Assembly: GCF_900115345.1 (NCBI RefSeq)
Contig: NZ_FOWC01000002.1
Coordinates: forward strand, 248,001-312,000
Direction: 5' to 3'
DNA length: 64,000 bases
From: Amycolatopsis rubida
GTDB taxonomy: Bacteria > Actinomycetota > Actinomycetes > Mycobacteriales > Pseudonocardiaceae
The notes under the pieces are model-generated. The model was not told the origin of the DNA. It saw nothing but the letters and a program-made list of their open reading frames with translations, and ran no database searches. Position numbers and translations under genes: made by a program. Shown here in pieces: positions 8,402 through 16,398 of this stretch. Within the stretch, counting starts at the first letter, position 1; every line of letters begins with the position of its first letter.

Positions 8402-9619
8402 CTACCGCAGTTGATCTCGCCGACGAGACAGCGCAGCAGTCTCCGCGGTATTGCCCGCCAGCTCGATCGCCCGGTCGTAAGCCGCACGCGCGTCCTCACC
8501 ATGGTCTAACCGGCGGAGCAGGTCAGCGCGAGTGGCGTGGTACGGGTGATACCCGGCCAACCGGTCCCCGAGACTGTCGACCAACTCCAGCGCCGCCTCC
8601 GGGCCGTCGAGTTCGGCGAGTGCGATGGCGCGGTTCAGGGCGACGATCGGCGACGGGTCGAGGCGGACGAGCTGGTCGTAGAGGGCGAGGATCTGCGACC
8701 AGTCGGTCTCGCGTATCTCGCGCGCGGACGTGTGCACGGCGTTGATCGCGGCCAGGATCTGGTACCGGCCAGGGGCGGCCCGGGCGGCGAGGCGTTCGCG
8801 CACCAGGCGGTGGCCTTCGGCGATCAGCGGTGCGTCCCAAAGAGCACGGTCCTGTTCGTCCAGGGCGACTAGTTCACCCTCGGCGGACACTCGGGCTGGG
8901 CGGCGGGCTTCGGTGAGGAGCATCAGGGCCAGCAGGCCGGTCACCTCGCCGTGGTCGGGCAGCAGGGCGCGGATCAATCGCGTCAGCCGGATCGCTTCGG
9001 CGGTCAGGTCTTGGCGCACGGGGCCGGTGCCGGAGCCGGTGGCCAGGTAGCCCTCGTTGAAGGCCAGGAACAGCACGGTCAGGACCCCGGAGACGCGGGC
9101 CGGGAGGTCCTCGGCGGAGGGCACCCGGTAGGGGATCCGGGCGGCCTTGATTTTGGCCTTCGCGCGCGTGATCCGTTGTCCCATGGTGCTTTCCGGCACC
9201 AGGAAGGCACGGGCGATCTCGGGCACGGTCAAGCCGCCGACCATGCGCAGGGTCAGGGCGACCCGGGATTCGGCGGCCAAAGCCGGGTGGCAGCAGGTGA
9301 AGATCAGCCGGAGGCGGTCGTCGTGGATGAGGTGGGGAGGCGTGGTGTCGTACACCGGCTGGGCCTCCCGTTGTTTGTCGTCGCGCTTGTTTTCGCGGCG
9401 GATGCGGTCGATGGCTTTGCGGGTGGCGGTGGTGGTCAGCCAGGCGCCGGGGCTGGGCGGCACGCCGTCGGCCGGCCATCGCTCCACCGCGGTCGCGAAC
9501 GACTCGGCGGCGGCTTCTTCGGCGATGTCCAGGTCGCCGAAACGTTTGGTCAAGCCGGCGACCACCCGGGCCCATTCCTCGCGGTGGGCCCGGGTGATCG
9601 CCTCCTGGACGTCGCTCAC
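8402..9619 (-). CDS. ECF sigma factor of the large, YCII-associated type
   Basis: A GTG start at 9617-9619 is chosen because it overlaps the TGA of the upstream YCII gene as GTGA, a sign of translational coupling; an in-frame codon at 9652 would overlap that gene by 37 bp. The 405-residue product has sigma region 2 at the N-terminus (AHREEWARVVAGL, then AAAESFATAVERW), region 4 with helix-turn-helix VPEIARAFLVPESTMGQRI near residues 135-155, and a long C-terminal extension of helical repeats (LDPSPIVALNRAIALAE) as in ECF42-type factors. No anti-sigma factor gene is seen. Family knowledge suggests the C-terminal extension and the YCII partner govern activity. Confidence 0.9.
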   Translation of the reverse strand: MSDVQEAITRAHREEWARVVAGLTKRFGDLDIAEEAAAESFATAVERWPADGVPPSPGAWLTTTATRKAIDRIRRENKRDDKQREAQPVYDTTPPHLIHDDRLRLIFTCCHPALAAESRVALTLRMVGGLTVPEIARAFLVPESTMGQRITRAKAKIKAARIPYRVPSAEDLPARVSGVLTVLFLAFNEGYLATGSGTGPVRQDLTAEAIRLTRLIRALLPDHGEVTGLLALMLLTEARRPARVSAEGELVALDEQDRALWDAPLIAEGHRLVRERLAARAAPGRYQILAAINAVHTSAREIRETDWSQILALYDQLVRLDPSPIVALNRAIALAELDGPEAALELVDSLGDRLAGYHPYHATRADLLRRLDHGEDARAAYDRAIELAGNTAETAALSRRRDQLR

Positions 9620-9939
9620 TGGAACGGTCGCACCTCGACCTTCCGGTTGCACGCCTTCGAACCTTCGGCGGCGAGTGTGAGCGCCACATCAAGGTCCGGA
9701 GCCTCGATGACCCAGAAACCCGCCAGGTATTCCTTGGACTCCAGGAACGGGCCGTCGGTGACCATCCCGGCCTCGTCCCGGTTGTCGATGACGGTCGCGG
9801 TTTCCGGCGCGGCCAGGCCGCCGGCGAAGACCCAGTGGTTTTCGGTCTGGAGGCGCTCGTTGAAGACGTCGATCGCCGCGTCCTCCTCCGGCGTGGCGAG
9901 CGTGGGCTGGTCGTGGACCACGGAAATCAGGTACTGCAT
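9616..9939 (-). CDS. YCII/DGPF-domain protein
   Basis: A 107-residue single-domain protein containing the family motif TDGPFLESKEYLAGFWVIEA near residues 60-80. It lies directly upstream of and overlaps the ECF sigma factor by four bases, the standard genetic partnership of this sigma group. AAGGA lies about 8 nt before the ATG. A biochemical role is not established; a small-molecule sensor or modulator is a reasonable inference. Confidence 0.9.
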   Translation of the reverse strand: MQYLISVVHDQPTLATPEEDAAIDVFNERLQTENHWVFAGGLAAPETATVIDNRDEAGMVTDGPFLESKEYLAGFWVIEAPDLDVALTLAAEGSKACNRKVEVRPFQ

Positions 9940-9958
9940 CGCAGGATCCTTTCTGAGG

Positions 9959-10579
9959 TCAGCGGCCCGCGTACTGCGGGCGCCCGGCCGGGCGCCAGAC
10001 CTGCGTCGTCACGCCCTTCGTGTCCACTCGCGACTCAACCAGATCCAGGGCCAGATCCGGGCCGTTCCGCGGGAAAAGCCGCTTGCCCCGCCCGAGGACC
10101 ACCGGGATCACGAGGAGGGTCATTTCGTCGACCAGGCCCTGTTCCAGCAGCCACCGGACCAGGGTGCCGCTGCCGTGCACCTGCAGTTCGCCGCCCGGTT
10201 CGGCCTTGAGGTCCGCGACGGCGGTCGCCAGATCGCCGGACAGGACGCTGGCGCCGGACCACGCCGGGGCGGTGAGCGTCGTCGAGGCCACGTACTTCGG
10301 CCGCTCGTTCAGGGCCTGCCGGATGGGTTCGCGGCCGGGGGCGTCCCCGGCGCTCATCGAGCCCCACGAGCCCGCGAACAGCTCGTACGTCCGGCGGCCG
10401 AACAGGAAAGCGTCGGCGCGCTGGTAGGTCTCGCTGATGAACGCGAGCGTGTCCTGGTCGCCCTTCCCCAGCGCCCATCCGCCGCGGTCGAATCCGTTTC
10501 GGCGGTCCTCGCCGGACGCGCCGCCGTTGCCCTGGACGACGCCGTCGACGGTCAGCTGGGTCACGGTCGTGAGCTTCAT
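9959..10579 (-). CDS. DHFR-fold reductase (RibD C-terminal/YyaP-type)
   Basis: A 206-residue protein starting MKLTTVTQLTVDGVV, with GRRTYE near residue 60 and VHGSGTLVRWLLEQGLVDE followed by PVVLGRGKRLFP near residues 130-165. This is the signature of the dihydrofolate-reductase-like RibD C-terminal family, NADPH-dependent oxidoreductases. The ATG at 10579 follows GAAGGAA at suitable spacing, so the longer frame upstream was not used. It lies 19 bp downstream of the YCII gene on the same strand and could be read with it, or independently. The substrate is unknown. Confidence 0.85.
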   Translation of the reverse strand: MKLTTVTQLTVDGVVQGNGGASGEDRRNGFDRGGWALGKGDQDTLAFISETYQRADAFLFGRRTYELFAGSWGSMSAGDAPGREPIRQALNERPKYVASTTLTAPAWSGASVLSGDLATAVADLKAEPGGELQVHGSGTLVRWLLEQGLVDEMTLLVIPVVLGRGKRLFPRNGPDLALDLVESRVDTKGVTTQVWRPAGRPQYAGR

Positions 10580-10688
10580 GGTCGCGGTTCCTTCGCTTCG
10601 GCGCTGCCCCTCGCGGGCGGCTTCACCACTGCTACGAACACCGGCGACCCGATCCGACAACGGGGTGCGAAAATCTTTGAGAAAATCT

Positions 10689-11516
10689 TCAGCGGCGTCT
10701 CTCCAGCCAGGCCACGACGGCGCGAACGAACCCGTCGACGCTGGTCAGCGGCTTTCCGGCGAAGACCGCATGGAGGTGCTCGACGCCGATCGGGGCGTTC
10801 CAGGCCCGGGCGCGGCGGTAGGTCTGTTCGTCGGCGGCCGCGCGGAGGACGTCCCAGCCGTGCCAGGTCGCGACGAGTGCGGCGTCGATCGCTGGGTCGG
10901 CCAGGGTCGCCAGGTCCCAGTCGAGGACGCCGGTCAGCTTGCCGTCCGCGCCGAAGTGGACGTTGCTGCCGCCGAGGTCGCCGTGGACGAGCCTCGCTGG
11001 GACGTCGTCGAGCGCGAGCAGCGTGTCGAGCCGCCGCCGGACGTCGTCCTGCCGCTTCGCCGGCAGCCGGGGAATGACGTCGTGCAGGATCTCCGCCCAG
11101 TCCAAGCGGCGCGGGCGGTGGAGAACGGCTTCGAGCTCCGCGGAGATCTCGACCTCCCGCAGTGCCGTCAACAGCGGGCCGAACGCCGCCGGGTCGCCGA
11201 CGCCTTCCGGCAGCCCGTCGCCGTCGATCCACGAAACCGCGACGGCCGCGCGCTCGCCGAACGTGGTGACCGGAGTCAGCGGCTCCGGAACCGCGAAGGG
11301 CAGACCGGCCGCCGCGACCGCGCGGAGGATCCTGACCCGGCGCGGCAGCTCGGCGGCGGAATCGGGGCGCTTGCTGATCCGTACCGCGGCGACGCCGGGC
11401 ACCAGCACGACGTGGTGCATATTCCCTTGCGTGGCAAGGCGAGCGGAGCCGATCGGAGCATCGGGAACGAGCGCTTCGGCGATTTCCAGCAGATCAGCGG
11501 GGATCGATTGCGGCAT
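10689..11516 (-). CDS. Aminoglycoside/macrolide phosphotransferase-like kinase
   Basis: This 275-residue protein has the APH (choline/aminoglycoside kinase) fold markers: the catalytic loop HGDLGGSNVHF near residue 180 and the metal-binding VLDWDLATLADP about 20 residues later, after an N-terminal lobe with ISKRP. The family phosphorylates hydroxyls of antibiotics or metabolites using ATP or GTP. The ATG at 11516 gives a normal family length; the frame continues upstream but overlaps the RNase Z end. It might contribute to drug resistance, but sequence alone does not identify the substrate. Transcription with the neighbouring minus-strand gene (16-bp gap from RNase Z) is likely. Confidence 0.85.
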   Translation of the reverse strand: MPQSIPADLLEIAEALVPDAPIGSARLATQGNMHHVVLVPGVAAVRISKRPDSAAELPRRVRILRAVAAAGLPFAVPEPLTPVTTFGERAAVAVSWIDGDGLPEGVGDPAAFGPLLTALREVEISAELEAVLHRPRRLDWAEILHDVIPRLPAKRQDDVRRRLDTLLALDDVPARLVHGDLGGSNVHFGADGKLTGVLDWDLATLADPAIDAALVATWHGWDVLRAAADEQTYRRARAWNAPIGVEHLHAVFAGKPLTSVDGFVRAVVAWLERRR

Positions 11517-11532
11517 GCCGCGATTGTGCACC

Positions 11533-12441
11533 TCAGCGGCGCGGCGGCAGCGGCACCACGTCCAGGTCGCGAGCCACATGGATCTCCCCGTCGAACACCT
11601 TCGCGGCCTCGTCGCGGAACCGGTCCGCCTCCTCGTACGGGTAGCGCTGCGAGAAGTGCGTCAGCAGCAACTCCCGGGCGCCTGACTCCGCCGCGAGCCG
11701 ACCGGCGTCGGTGCTGGTCAGGTGGCCGTAGCGGAAGGCCAGGCCGGCGTCGCCGGCGCGGAAGGTCGATTCGGCGATCAGCAGGTCCGCCTCTCGCGCG
11801 CAGGCGAACGCGCCCGCGCACAGGCGCGTGTCCATCACGAACGCGACCACCTGACCCCGGCGCGGCACGCTCACGTCCTCGATCCGGACCACACCGGCCG
11901 CGGTGTCGAGTACGCCGTCGACCTGCAGCTTTCGCACAGCGGGGCCCTGGACGCCTGCTGCGGCGAGCGCGTCCGGCAGCATCCGGATCCCGTCCGGTTC
12001 GGCGTAGCGGTAGCCGAAGCAGTCGATGCGGTGTTCCAGCGGGTACGCCGACAGCGCGCCGCCGAGCGGGCCCGGCGCGGAGATCGGCAGCGGGACCAGT
12101 TCGGCGCGTTCGTGGAACGACGTCGAGTGCCGCAGCCGGTCGAAGTACTCCTGCCCGGACGCCGGGTAGTGGCAGCGCACCGGATGCGCGACGCCGTCAA
12201 GGGACAGCCGTTGGATGATGCCGGCGAGGCCGAGGCTGTGGTCGCCGTGGAAGTGGGTCACGCACAGGTGGGTGAGTTCGGTCGCCGTCGCGCCGGCGTA
12301 CATCATCTGCCGCTGAGTGCCTTCGCCCGGATCGAAGAGGATGCCGTCGGTGTCGAAGCGCAGCAGATAGCCGTTGTGGTTGCGGTGCCGGGTCGGCGTC
12401 TGGCTCGCCGAACCCAGCACGACCAGCTCGCGTCGGGACAT
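11533..12441 (-). CDS. rnz: Ribonuclease Z (tRNA 3' endonuclease)
   Basis: A 302-residue metallo-beta-lactamase-fold protein. It opens MSRRELVVLGSASQTPT and carries the zinc motif HFHGDHSLG near residue 63, a conserved Asp in MDTR and the C-terminal THFSQRYP histidine motif near 270, as in RNase Z. The enzyme cuts tRNA precursors just after the discriminator base. Two ATGs three codons apart are possible; the downstream one at 12441 starts the conserved block. Length and motif order fit the bacterial short-form enzyme. Confidence 0.93.
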   Translation of the reverse strand: MSRRELVVLGSASQTPTRHRNHNGYLLRFDTDGILFDPGEGTQRQMMYAGATATELTHLCVTHFHGDHSLGLAGIIQRLSLDGVAHPVRCHYPASGQEYFDRLRHSTSFHERAELVPLPISAPGPLGGALSAYPLEHRIDCFGYRYAEPDGIRMLPDALAAAGVQGPAVRKLQVDGVLDTAAGVVRIEDVSVPRRGQVVAFVMDTRLCAGAFACAREADLLIAESTFRAGDAGLAFRYGHLTSTDAGRLAAESGARELLLTHFSQRYPYEEADRFRDEAAKVFDGEIHVARDLDVVPLPPRR

Positions 12442-12583
12442 GACGATCATCTTCGCGCCGCGCCCGGGCTCGCCGCCACCGAAATGAACTCCGCGGAAAC
12501 GGCGGCGGTCCGGGATGAATTCCCGGGCCGCCGCCCACTGTCGCCGAATGAATTCGTTCGATCACTTTACGCGAATTCGATCT

Positions 12584-13549
12584 TCAGCCCGTCCCGGGAA
12601 TTGCCAGCGTCTCCCGATACCAGTTCCGGGCTTGGGCCAACCGGACGCGCAGTCCCGGTCCCGGGGACACTCCGGCGGCCTTCCAGACCTTTTCGCTGTC
12701 GTACCAATGGTCCCGGGTGAGCAGCGACCATTGGTGCCCGCTGAGCCACGGCGTGCGCGCCCGGTGCTCGGCCAGCGGCCGGTCCGAGTCGGGAACCCGC
12801 AGGTCAAGCGTGATGCAGACGGCTTCGAGCAGCTCGCGCATCCGCACCGGTTCCGGGTCGGCCACGTGGAACACCTCGCCGGGGCTGCCCAGCGCCGGGT
12901 CCAGCGCGAACGCGCTGAGCACGGCGGCGAGATCCGGCGAAGAGACCACTGACGTCCGGGCATCGCCGCCCGCGACCCACGCCGGCACCGCCCGCAGCCA
13001 CTTCACCAGCGCCGGGACCACGTGCCGGTCTCCTTCGCCGTACACCAGGTGCGGCCGCAGAACGATCCCGCCCGCGGCGCGGACCTGCTGTTCTCCGGCC
13101 AGCCGGGTGCGGCTGGTGGCCGAGGCGGGCCCGAGGTCGAGCAGGTCCTCGGACTCGCCTCGATGCTCGCCGTCGCGGTAGACCGCGCAGGTGCTGAGGT
13201 ACACGACGCGCCGCGTGCCCGCGCGATGTGCTTCCGCGAGCAGCCGGGCCGTGCCGCGGTCGTTGACCTCGGCACATTCCTCCTCGGTGCCGCCGATCCG
13301 GGACGCGGCGTGCACAAGCGTCGCGACGCCCGTGCACGCCCCGGCCAGCCCGGCGGCGTCGGTGAGATCGCCTCGGTGGATCCGCGCGCCGGATCGCGTG
13401 ATCCACTCCGGCACCGCACCGCGCGCCAGCACCCGCACCGCGGCGCCGCGGGCGAGCAATGCCCGCAGCACCGCCGAGCCGATGAACCCGGTCGCTCCGG
13501 TGACGAGGATTTCCCCGGTCGTACTGTCCGCCCCCAGGCCGGCAGTCAT
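12584..13549 (-). CDS. Extended SDR (NAD-dependent epimerase/ketoreductase) coupled to AfsA
   Basis: A 321-residue Rossmann protein with TGATGFIGSAVL near residue 17, the D of RGDLTDA, the STCAVY serine and a YxxxK-like catalytic region that is not canonical (the YLSTCAVYRDG stretch is followed by SRTRLAGEQ rather than YxxxK). It overlaps the AfsA-type gene by ATGA (13546-13549), so the two are almost certainly co-translated. Extended SDRs beside afsA-type genes are plausible reductases for butyrolactone biosynthesis; that role is inferred from context. The absence of a clear YxxxK makes the enzyme's catalysis uncertain. Confidence 0.8.
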   Translation of the reverse strand: MTAGLGADSTTGEILVTGATGFIGSAVLRALLARGAAVRVLARGAVPEWITRSGARIHRGDLTDAAGLAGACTGVATLVHAASRIGGTEEECAEVNDRGTARLLAEAHRAGTRRVVYLSTCAVYRDGEHRGESEDLLDLGPASATSRTRLAGEQQVRAAGGIVLRPHLVYGEGDRHVVPALVKWLRAVPAWVAGGDARTSVVSSPDLAAVLSAFALDPALGSPGEVFHVADPEPVRMRELLEAVCITLDLRVPDSDRPLAEHRARTPWLSGHQWSLLTRDHWYDSEKVWKAAGVSPGPGLRVRLAQARNWYRETLAIPGTG

Positions 13550-14514
13550 GACCTGCCCATCGCCAGGATGCCGGTGGCGGCCGCGCGGCCCTTCTGCTCC
13601 AGCACCACCCGCACCACGCGGCAGCCGTCCGCGTCCGGTTCGAGTTCGTCCGCCACCAGCAGGCATTCGGAGTCGAACTCGACGTAGGCGGAGAATTCGA
13701 AATCCGAACGCAACGGCAGCGCGCAGGGATCGCCGAGCGTCAGCAGCGCCGCCTGCCGCGCGCCCTCGATCAGCACCATGCCCGGGACATGGTCCACCGA
13801 GTGGTCGAACAGCACCGGATGGTCCGGGTCGAACTGCAGCGACCAGGTGCCCGGCGCCGCGGTGTCCGCGACCAGCACGTCCTCCTCGCGGTCCCGGCCG
13901 ACGAGCGCCGGGGCCACCGTGGGCAGCGCACGGGCTTGGAACGGCGTCGCCGCGAAGTGGTCGCCGCGCAGCCGGCGGTAGACCGCCGGGGACACGCAGC
14001 GCCAGGTTTCCGAAGCGGTGCCGACCAGTTCGTCGTCGCGGAAGCAGCCGAACTCGGTCCGCATGCCGACGAGATTCTTGCCCCGGAACACCGGGTCGTG
14101 CGCGCTCGCCCGCAGCACCACGTCGATCGGCCGACCCTCGGTGACCAGCCCTTCGGGGGCGATGGAGCTGGTCTTCCAGTCGGAGATGAACGCGTTGCCG
14201 AGCGAAACGCCGTAGGCGCGGTGCGCGATCAGCAGCGACGCCTGGCGGGTGGTTTCCGCGTACAGCATGGGGTCGTGCGACCCCGGGGTGCGCGGGCCGA
14301 AGAAGCCGTGCCGGCGCGGCCACTGCGCGCCGACCTCGAACTGCCCCTCGCCCACGATGTTCAGATCAGTGACGAAAACTTCCGAGACGGCCGCGCGGTG
14401 CACGAGATTGCGCGGGATCGTCTGCTGGAAGTCGACCGGACGTACGCCCGGCGAACTTTCGCCCTCGGTGATGAAGGTTCCTCGGACAGACTCCTCTAAC
14501 AACATACCGACCAT
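13546..14514 (-). CDS. AfsA/ScbA-type gamma-butyrolactone synthase
   Basis: A 322-residue protein with the two AfsA repeats: an N-terminal half with VHRAAVSEVFVTD and HDPMLYAETTRQASLLIAHRAY (hot-dog fold with the conserved E and R), and a C-terminal half with FDHSVDHVPGMVLIEGARQA. AfsA enzymes join a beta-ketoacyl chain to dihydroxyacetone phosphate, the first committed step of A-factor-like signals. The ATG at 14514 follows GGGAGG with 6-nt spacing and is preferred to a GTG 14 codons upstream. The start codon sits inside an inverted repeat (14506-14520) resembling a receptor site. The gene is divergent from an ArpA-like receptor, a classic arrangement. Confidence 0.93.
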   Translation of the reverse strand: MVGMLLEESVRGTFITEGESSPGVRPVDFQQTIPRNLVHRAAVSEVFVTDLNIVGEGQFEVGAQWPRRHGFFGPRTPGSHDPMLYAETTRQASLLIAHRAYGVSLGNAFISDWKTSSIAPEGLVTEGRPIDVVLRASAHDPVFRGKNLVGMRTEFGCFRDDELVGTASETWRCVSPAVYRRLRGDHFAATPFQARALPTVAPALVGRDREEDVLVADTAAPGTWSLQFDPDHPVLFDHSVDHVPGMVLIEGARQAALLTLGDPCALPLRSDFEFSAYVEFDSECLLVADELEPDADGCRVVRVVLEQKGRAAATGILAMGRS

Positions 14515-14520
14515 GTCGGT
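14506..14520. promoter_or_regulatory. Inverted repeat over the AfsA start codon
   Basis: ACCGAC and GTCGGT flank the three start-codon bases (CAT on this strand). The preceding ACATACCGACC is identical to the left half of the ARE at 16186. A receptor bound here would block initiation or elongation of the synthase transcript. It is a candidate only. Confidence 0.45.
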
Positions 14521-14582
14521 CCTCCCAGAAAAAAAGAACTTCCCCAGTACCCCCACACCATGTTTAGCGGATACGGGCGGAC

Positions 14583-14644
14583 AAAACCATACCTACCTAC
14601 CGGTTTTTTTCTTCTGGCTCCGATGGCCGGGACGGAGGTAGACT
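14583..14644 (+). promoter_or_regulatory. ARE-like operator and promoter of the first ArpA-like receptor
   Basis: AAAACCATACCTACCTACC followed by GGTTTTTTT (14583-14610) has the AAACC...GGTTT arms of autoregulatory elements. A TAGACT -10-like hexamer follows at 14639-14644. The second receptor gene has the same order (ARE at 23603, TAGACT at 23654). It lies between the divergent synthase and receptor and could control both. Confidence 0.7.
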
Positions 14645-14698
14645 GGCGTGTCAGCGTGGCCGTTCCGGGCCCGCGGCTTCCCAAAAGGAGTGTGCGCA

Positions 14699-15325
14699 GT
14701 GGCTCGCCAGGAACGCGCGGAGCAGACCCGCAAGGCCATCCTCGACGCGGCCGCGTCCAGGTTCGACGCGGTCGGCTTTCTCGGCGCGAGCCTGTCGGAC
14801 ATCCTCGCCGAGGCAGGGGTGACCAAGGGCGCGCTGTATTTCCACTTCAAGTCCAAGGAAGAACTGGCGGACGCGTTGATCCGCGAGCAGTTCGTCGTGT
14901 GGGACCCGCTGGCCGACATCGAAAACCCGGGGCTGCAGACCGCCATCGACCTCACCCAGAACATGGGGCACAGCCTGCGCACCGACGTGCGCGTGCGCGC
15001 GGGCATCCGGCTGGTCATCGAGCAGGGGTCGTTCGTCGCCCCGGCCGCGAACGCCTACAAGCAGTGGAACGACACCGTGCACGGTTTGCTGCTCGCCGCC
15101 AAAGCGGCGGGCGACCTGCGGAAAGAGGTCAACGCGCACGATCTCGCGCAGTACGTGGTCGCGTCGTTCACCGGGACCCAGCTCAGCTCGCAGGTGCTGA
15201 CCGGGCGGACCGACCTGCACGAGCGGGTCACGTTCATGTGGCAGACGATCCTGAACGCGGTGGTCCCGCCGCGGCGGCTGCACAAGTTCGATCCGGCAGG
15301 GACTTCTCCCGCCGACGCCGCGTGA
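14699..15325 (+). CDS. ArpA/ScbR-like gamma-butyrolactone receptor, copy 1 (TetR family)
   Basis: A GTG start at 14699 follows AAGGAG by 8 nt and begins VARQERAEQTRKAIL, the standard receptor N-terminus. The HTH spans SLSDILAEAGVTKGALYFHF near residues 30-50. The ligand domain contains conserved aromatic positions (VVWDPL, KQWNDTVHGLL). The protein has 208 residues. ArpA-type receptors bind AREs as dimers and leave DNA on binding the butyrolactone. It is strongly similar along its length to the protein at 23716-24333, from the HTH (shared SRFDAVGFLGASLS) to the end (VVPPRRLH), showing a duplication. An ARE in its own promoter predicts autorepression. Confidence 0.93.
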   Translation: MARQERAEQTRKAILDAAASRFDAVGFLGASLSDILAEAGVTKGALYFHFKSKEELADALIREQFVVWDPLADIENPGLQTAIDLTQNMGHSLRTDVRVRAGIRLVIEQGSFVAPAANAYKQWNDTVHGLLLAAKAAGDLRKEVNAHDLAQYVVASFTGTQLSSQVLTGRTDLHERVTFMWQTILNAVVPPRRLHKFDPAGTSPADAA

Positions 15326-15344
15326 GACCAGTACCGTCCAGTGG

Positions 15345-15363
15345 AAACCGGGCGGTCGGTTTA
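15345..15363. promoter_or_regulatory. Orphan ARE-like element 20 bp after receptor copy 1
   Basis: AAACCGGGCGGTCGGTTTA matches the second ARE of the downstream SARP promoter (24444-24463) in 17 or more positions. Here it lies between the 3' ends of two convergent TetR genes, where no promoter is expected. It is best read as the remains of a SARP promoter from before a third TetR gene was inserted in this copy of the module. Confidence 0.6.
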
Positions 15364-15506
15364 CTTGGCGAAAGTGCTGCCGCGCCGCGGGTTTCGGCGG
15401 ATCCGGCTCGCCGGGCTCGCGGGTCTCTCCTCGCACCGCGCGGCCGGCCGGTTCGCTTGACCGGCATCGGGAATTCTCGACCCCGCGCCGCGGATGCCGC
15501 AGCCGC

Positions 15507-16136
15507 TCAGGTGCCGGTCGCCTCGGCAGCGGCCGAATCCGCCGGCCGTGCGGCCTCGATCACCCGCCACAGCTCGGAAAGAGTGCTCGCCAGATCCGTG
15601 TCCGCCGGGATCGTGCCGCTCGCGGCCGCCGATTCGAGGCCGACACAGGTCACCACGACCAGCAGCGCCGCCATGTCCGGGCGGACGTGCGGGCTCAGCT
15701 CCCCCGCCCCGTGCGCCGCGGCGATGTCCGCGCGCACCTGGCCCATCCACGCGCGGACGAAGGCGGCGAACCGCGGGTCGTTCGAGCCCATTTCGCGGGC
15801 CAGCCGGAAGCTCGCGCCCACCTTGGCGTCCTCGGCGAGCCAGCCCATCAGCACCCGGCTCAGGCCGGCCAGCCTGCGCAGATGCGGACGACTCCCGCGG
15901 GTTCGCGCGACGTGCCCGCGCAGGACCGCGACGGCGGCCGACTGCACCTCGTCGCAGATCTCGTCCTTCGACGAGAAGTGGAAGTACAGGCCGCCCTTGG
16001 TCACACCCGCCTCGCGTGCGATGTCCACCATGCTCGTGGCCGCGTAGCCGTCGCGGTAAAACAGCGCCGCCGCAGCGTCCAGCAGCAGGAGCCTGGTCAG
16101 CTCCGCACGAGCCTGTTTAGTCACCGTCTTCCCCAT
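15507..16136 (-). CDS. Second, diverged butyrolactone-receptor-like TetR regulator
   Basis: A 209-residue TetR protein starting MGKTVTKQARAELTR, with HTH SMVDIAREAGVTKGGLYFHF near residues 34-53, the YFHF ending shared with ArpA-like receptors. Its C-terminal domain differs from the two closely paired receptors and ends in an Ala-rich tail. An ARE at 16186-16206 lies 50-70 bp upstream, so it is probably controlled by this or a sister receptor. It may be a pseudo-receptor of the ScbR2 type, which bind antibiotics or no butyrolactone; that is inference. The ATG at 16136 is chosen over upstream in-frame codons that would run through the ARE. Confidence 0.88.
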   Translation of the reverse strand: MGKTVTKQARAELTRLLLLDAAAALFYRDGYAATSMVDIAREAGVTKGGLYFHFSSKDEICDEVQSAAVAVLRGHVARTRGSRPHLRRLAGLSRVLMGWLAEDAKVGASFRLAREMGSNDPRFAAFVRAWMGQVRADIAAAHGAGELSPHVRPDMAALLVVVTCVGLESAAASGTIPADTDLASTLSELWRVIEAARPADSAAAEATGT

Positions 16137-16185
16137 CGTCTCGCGCCGGGAACGGCACGGCGTGTGTCCCAGCCCGCTCATCATG

Positions 16186-16206
16186 ACATACCGACCGCCC
16201 GGTTTA
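16186..16206. promoter_or_regulatory. ARE-like operator upstream of the minus-strand TetR
   Basis: ACATACCGACCGCCCGGTTT followed by A has the canonical ARE form (ACATACC...CGGTTT). It lies in the promoter region of the minus-strand TetR gene, about 50 bp from its ATG, and 48 bp from the paired AREs serving the SARP on the other strand. Confidence 0.75.
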
Positions 16207-16254
16207 CCAGAGTTCATGGCCGATTACCTGGCAACATCGGCCCGGTCAAGATCG

Positions 16255-16310
16255 AAACAGACCAACCTCCCGGTTTCACCTTGAAAACCGACCTCCCGGT
16301 TTGCTATGGT
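16255..16310 (+). promoter_or_regulatory. Paired ARE-like operators and -10 of SARP copy 1
   Basis: Two AREs lie in tandem: 16255-16277 (AAACAGACCAACCTCCCGG then TTTC) and 16284-16303 (AAAACCGACCTCCCGGTTTG), joined by ACCTTG. TATGGT at 16305-16310 is a suitable -10. The same two-ARE arrangement with the ATCTTG/ACCTTG linker occurs before SARP copy 2. A receptor here would cover the -35 and spacer. Confidence 0.8.
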
Positions 16311-16398
16311 CCGGTGGTGGACCCGGCTCGGACCGGCAGGCAGCGGCGCTGGGGGCGCCGCCGGACGGGTCCGGCGCGAGAGACACCGGAGGGCAGTC

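Noticed and set aside
8402..9652. Earlier start of the sigma factor at 9652
   Set aside because: It would overlap the YCII gene by 37 bp; the GTGA overlap at 9616-9619 is the typical coupled arrangement.
16306..16398. Upstream start for SARP copy 1
   Set aside because: In-frame codons exist but would place the start in the -10 region and add a low-complexity Arg/Gly stretch; ATG 16399 has GGAGGG and matches SARP copy 2.
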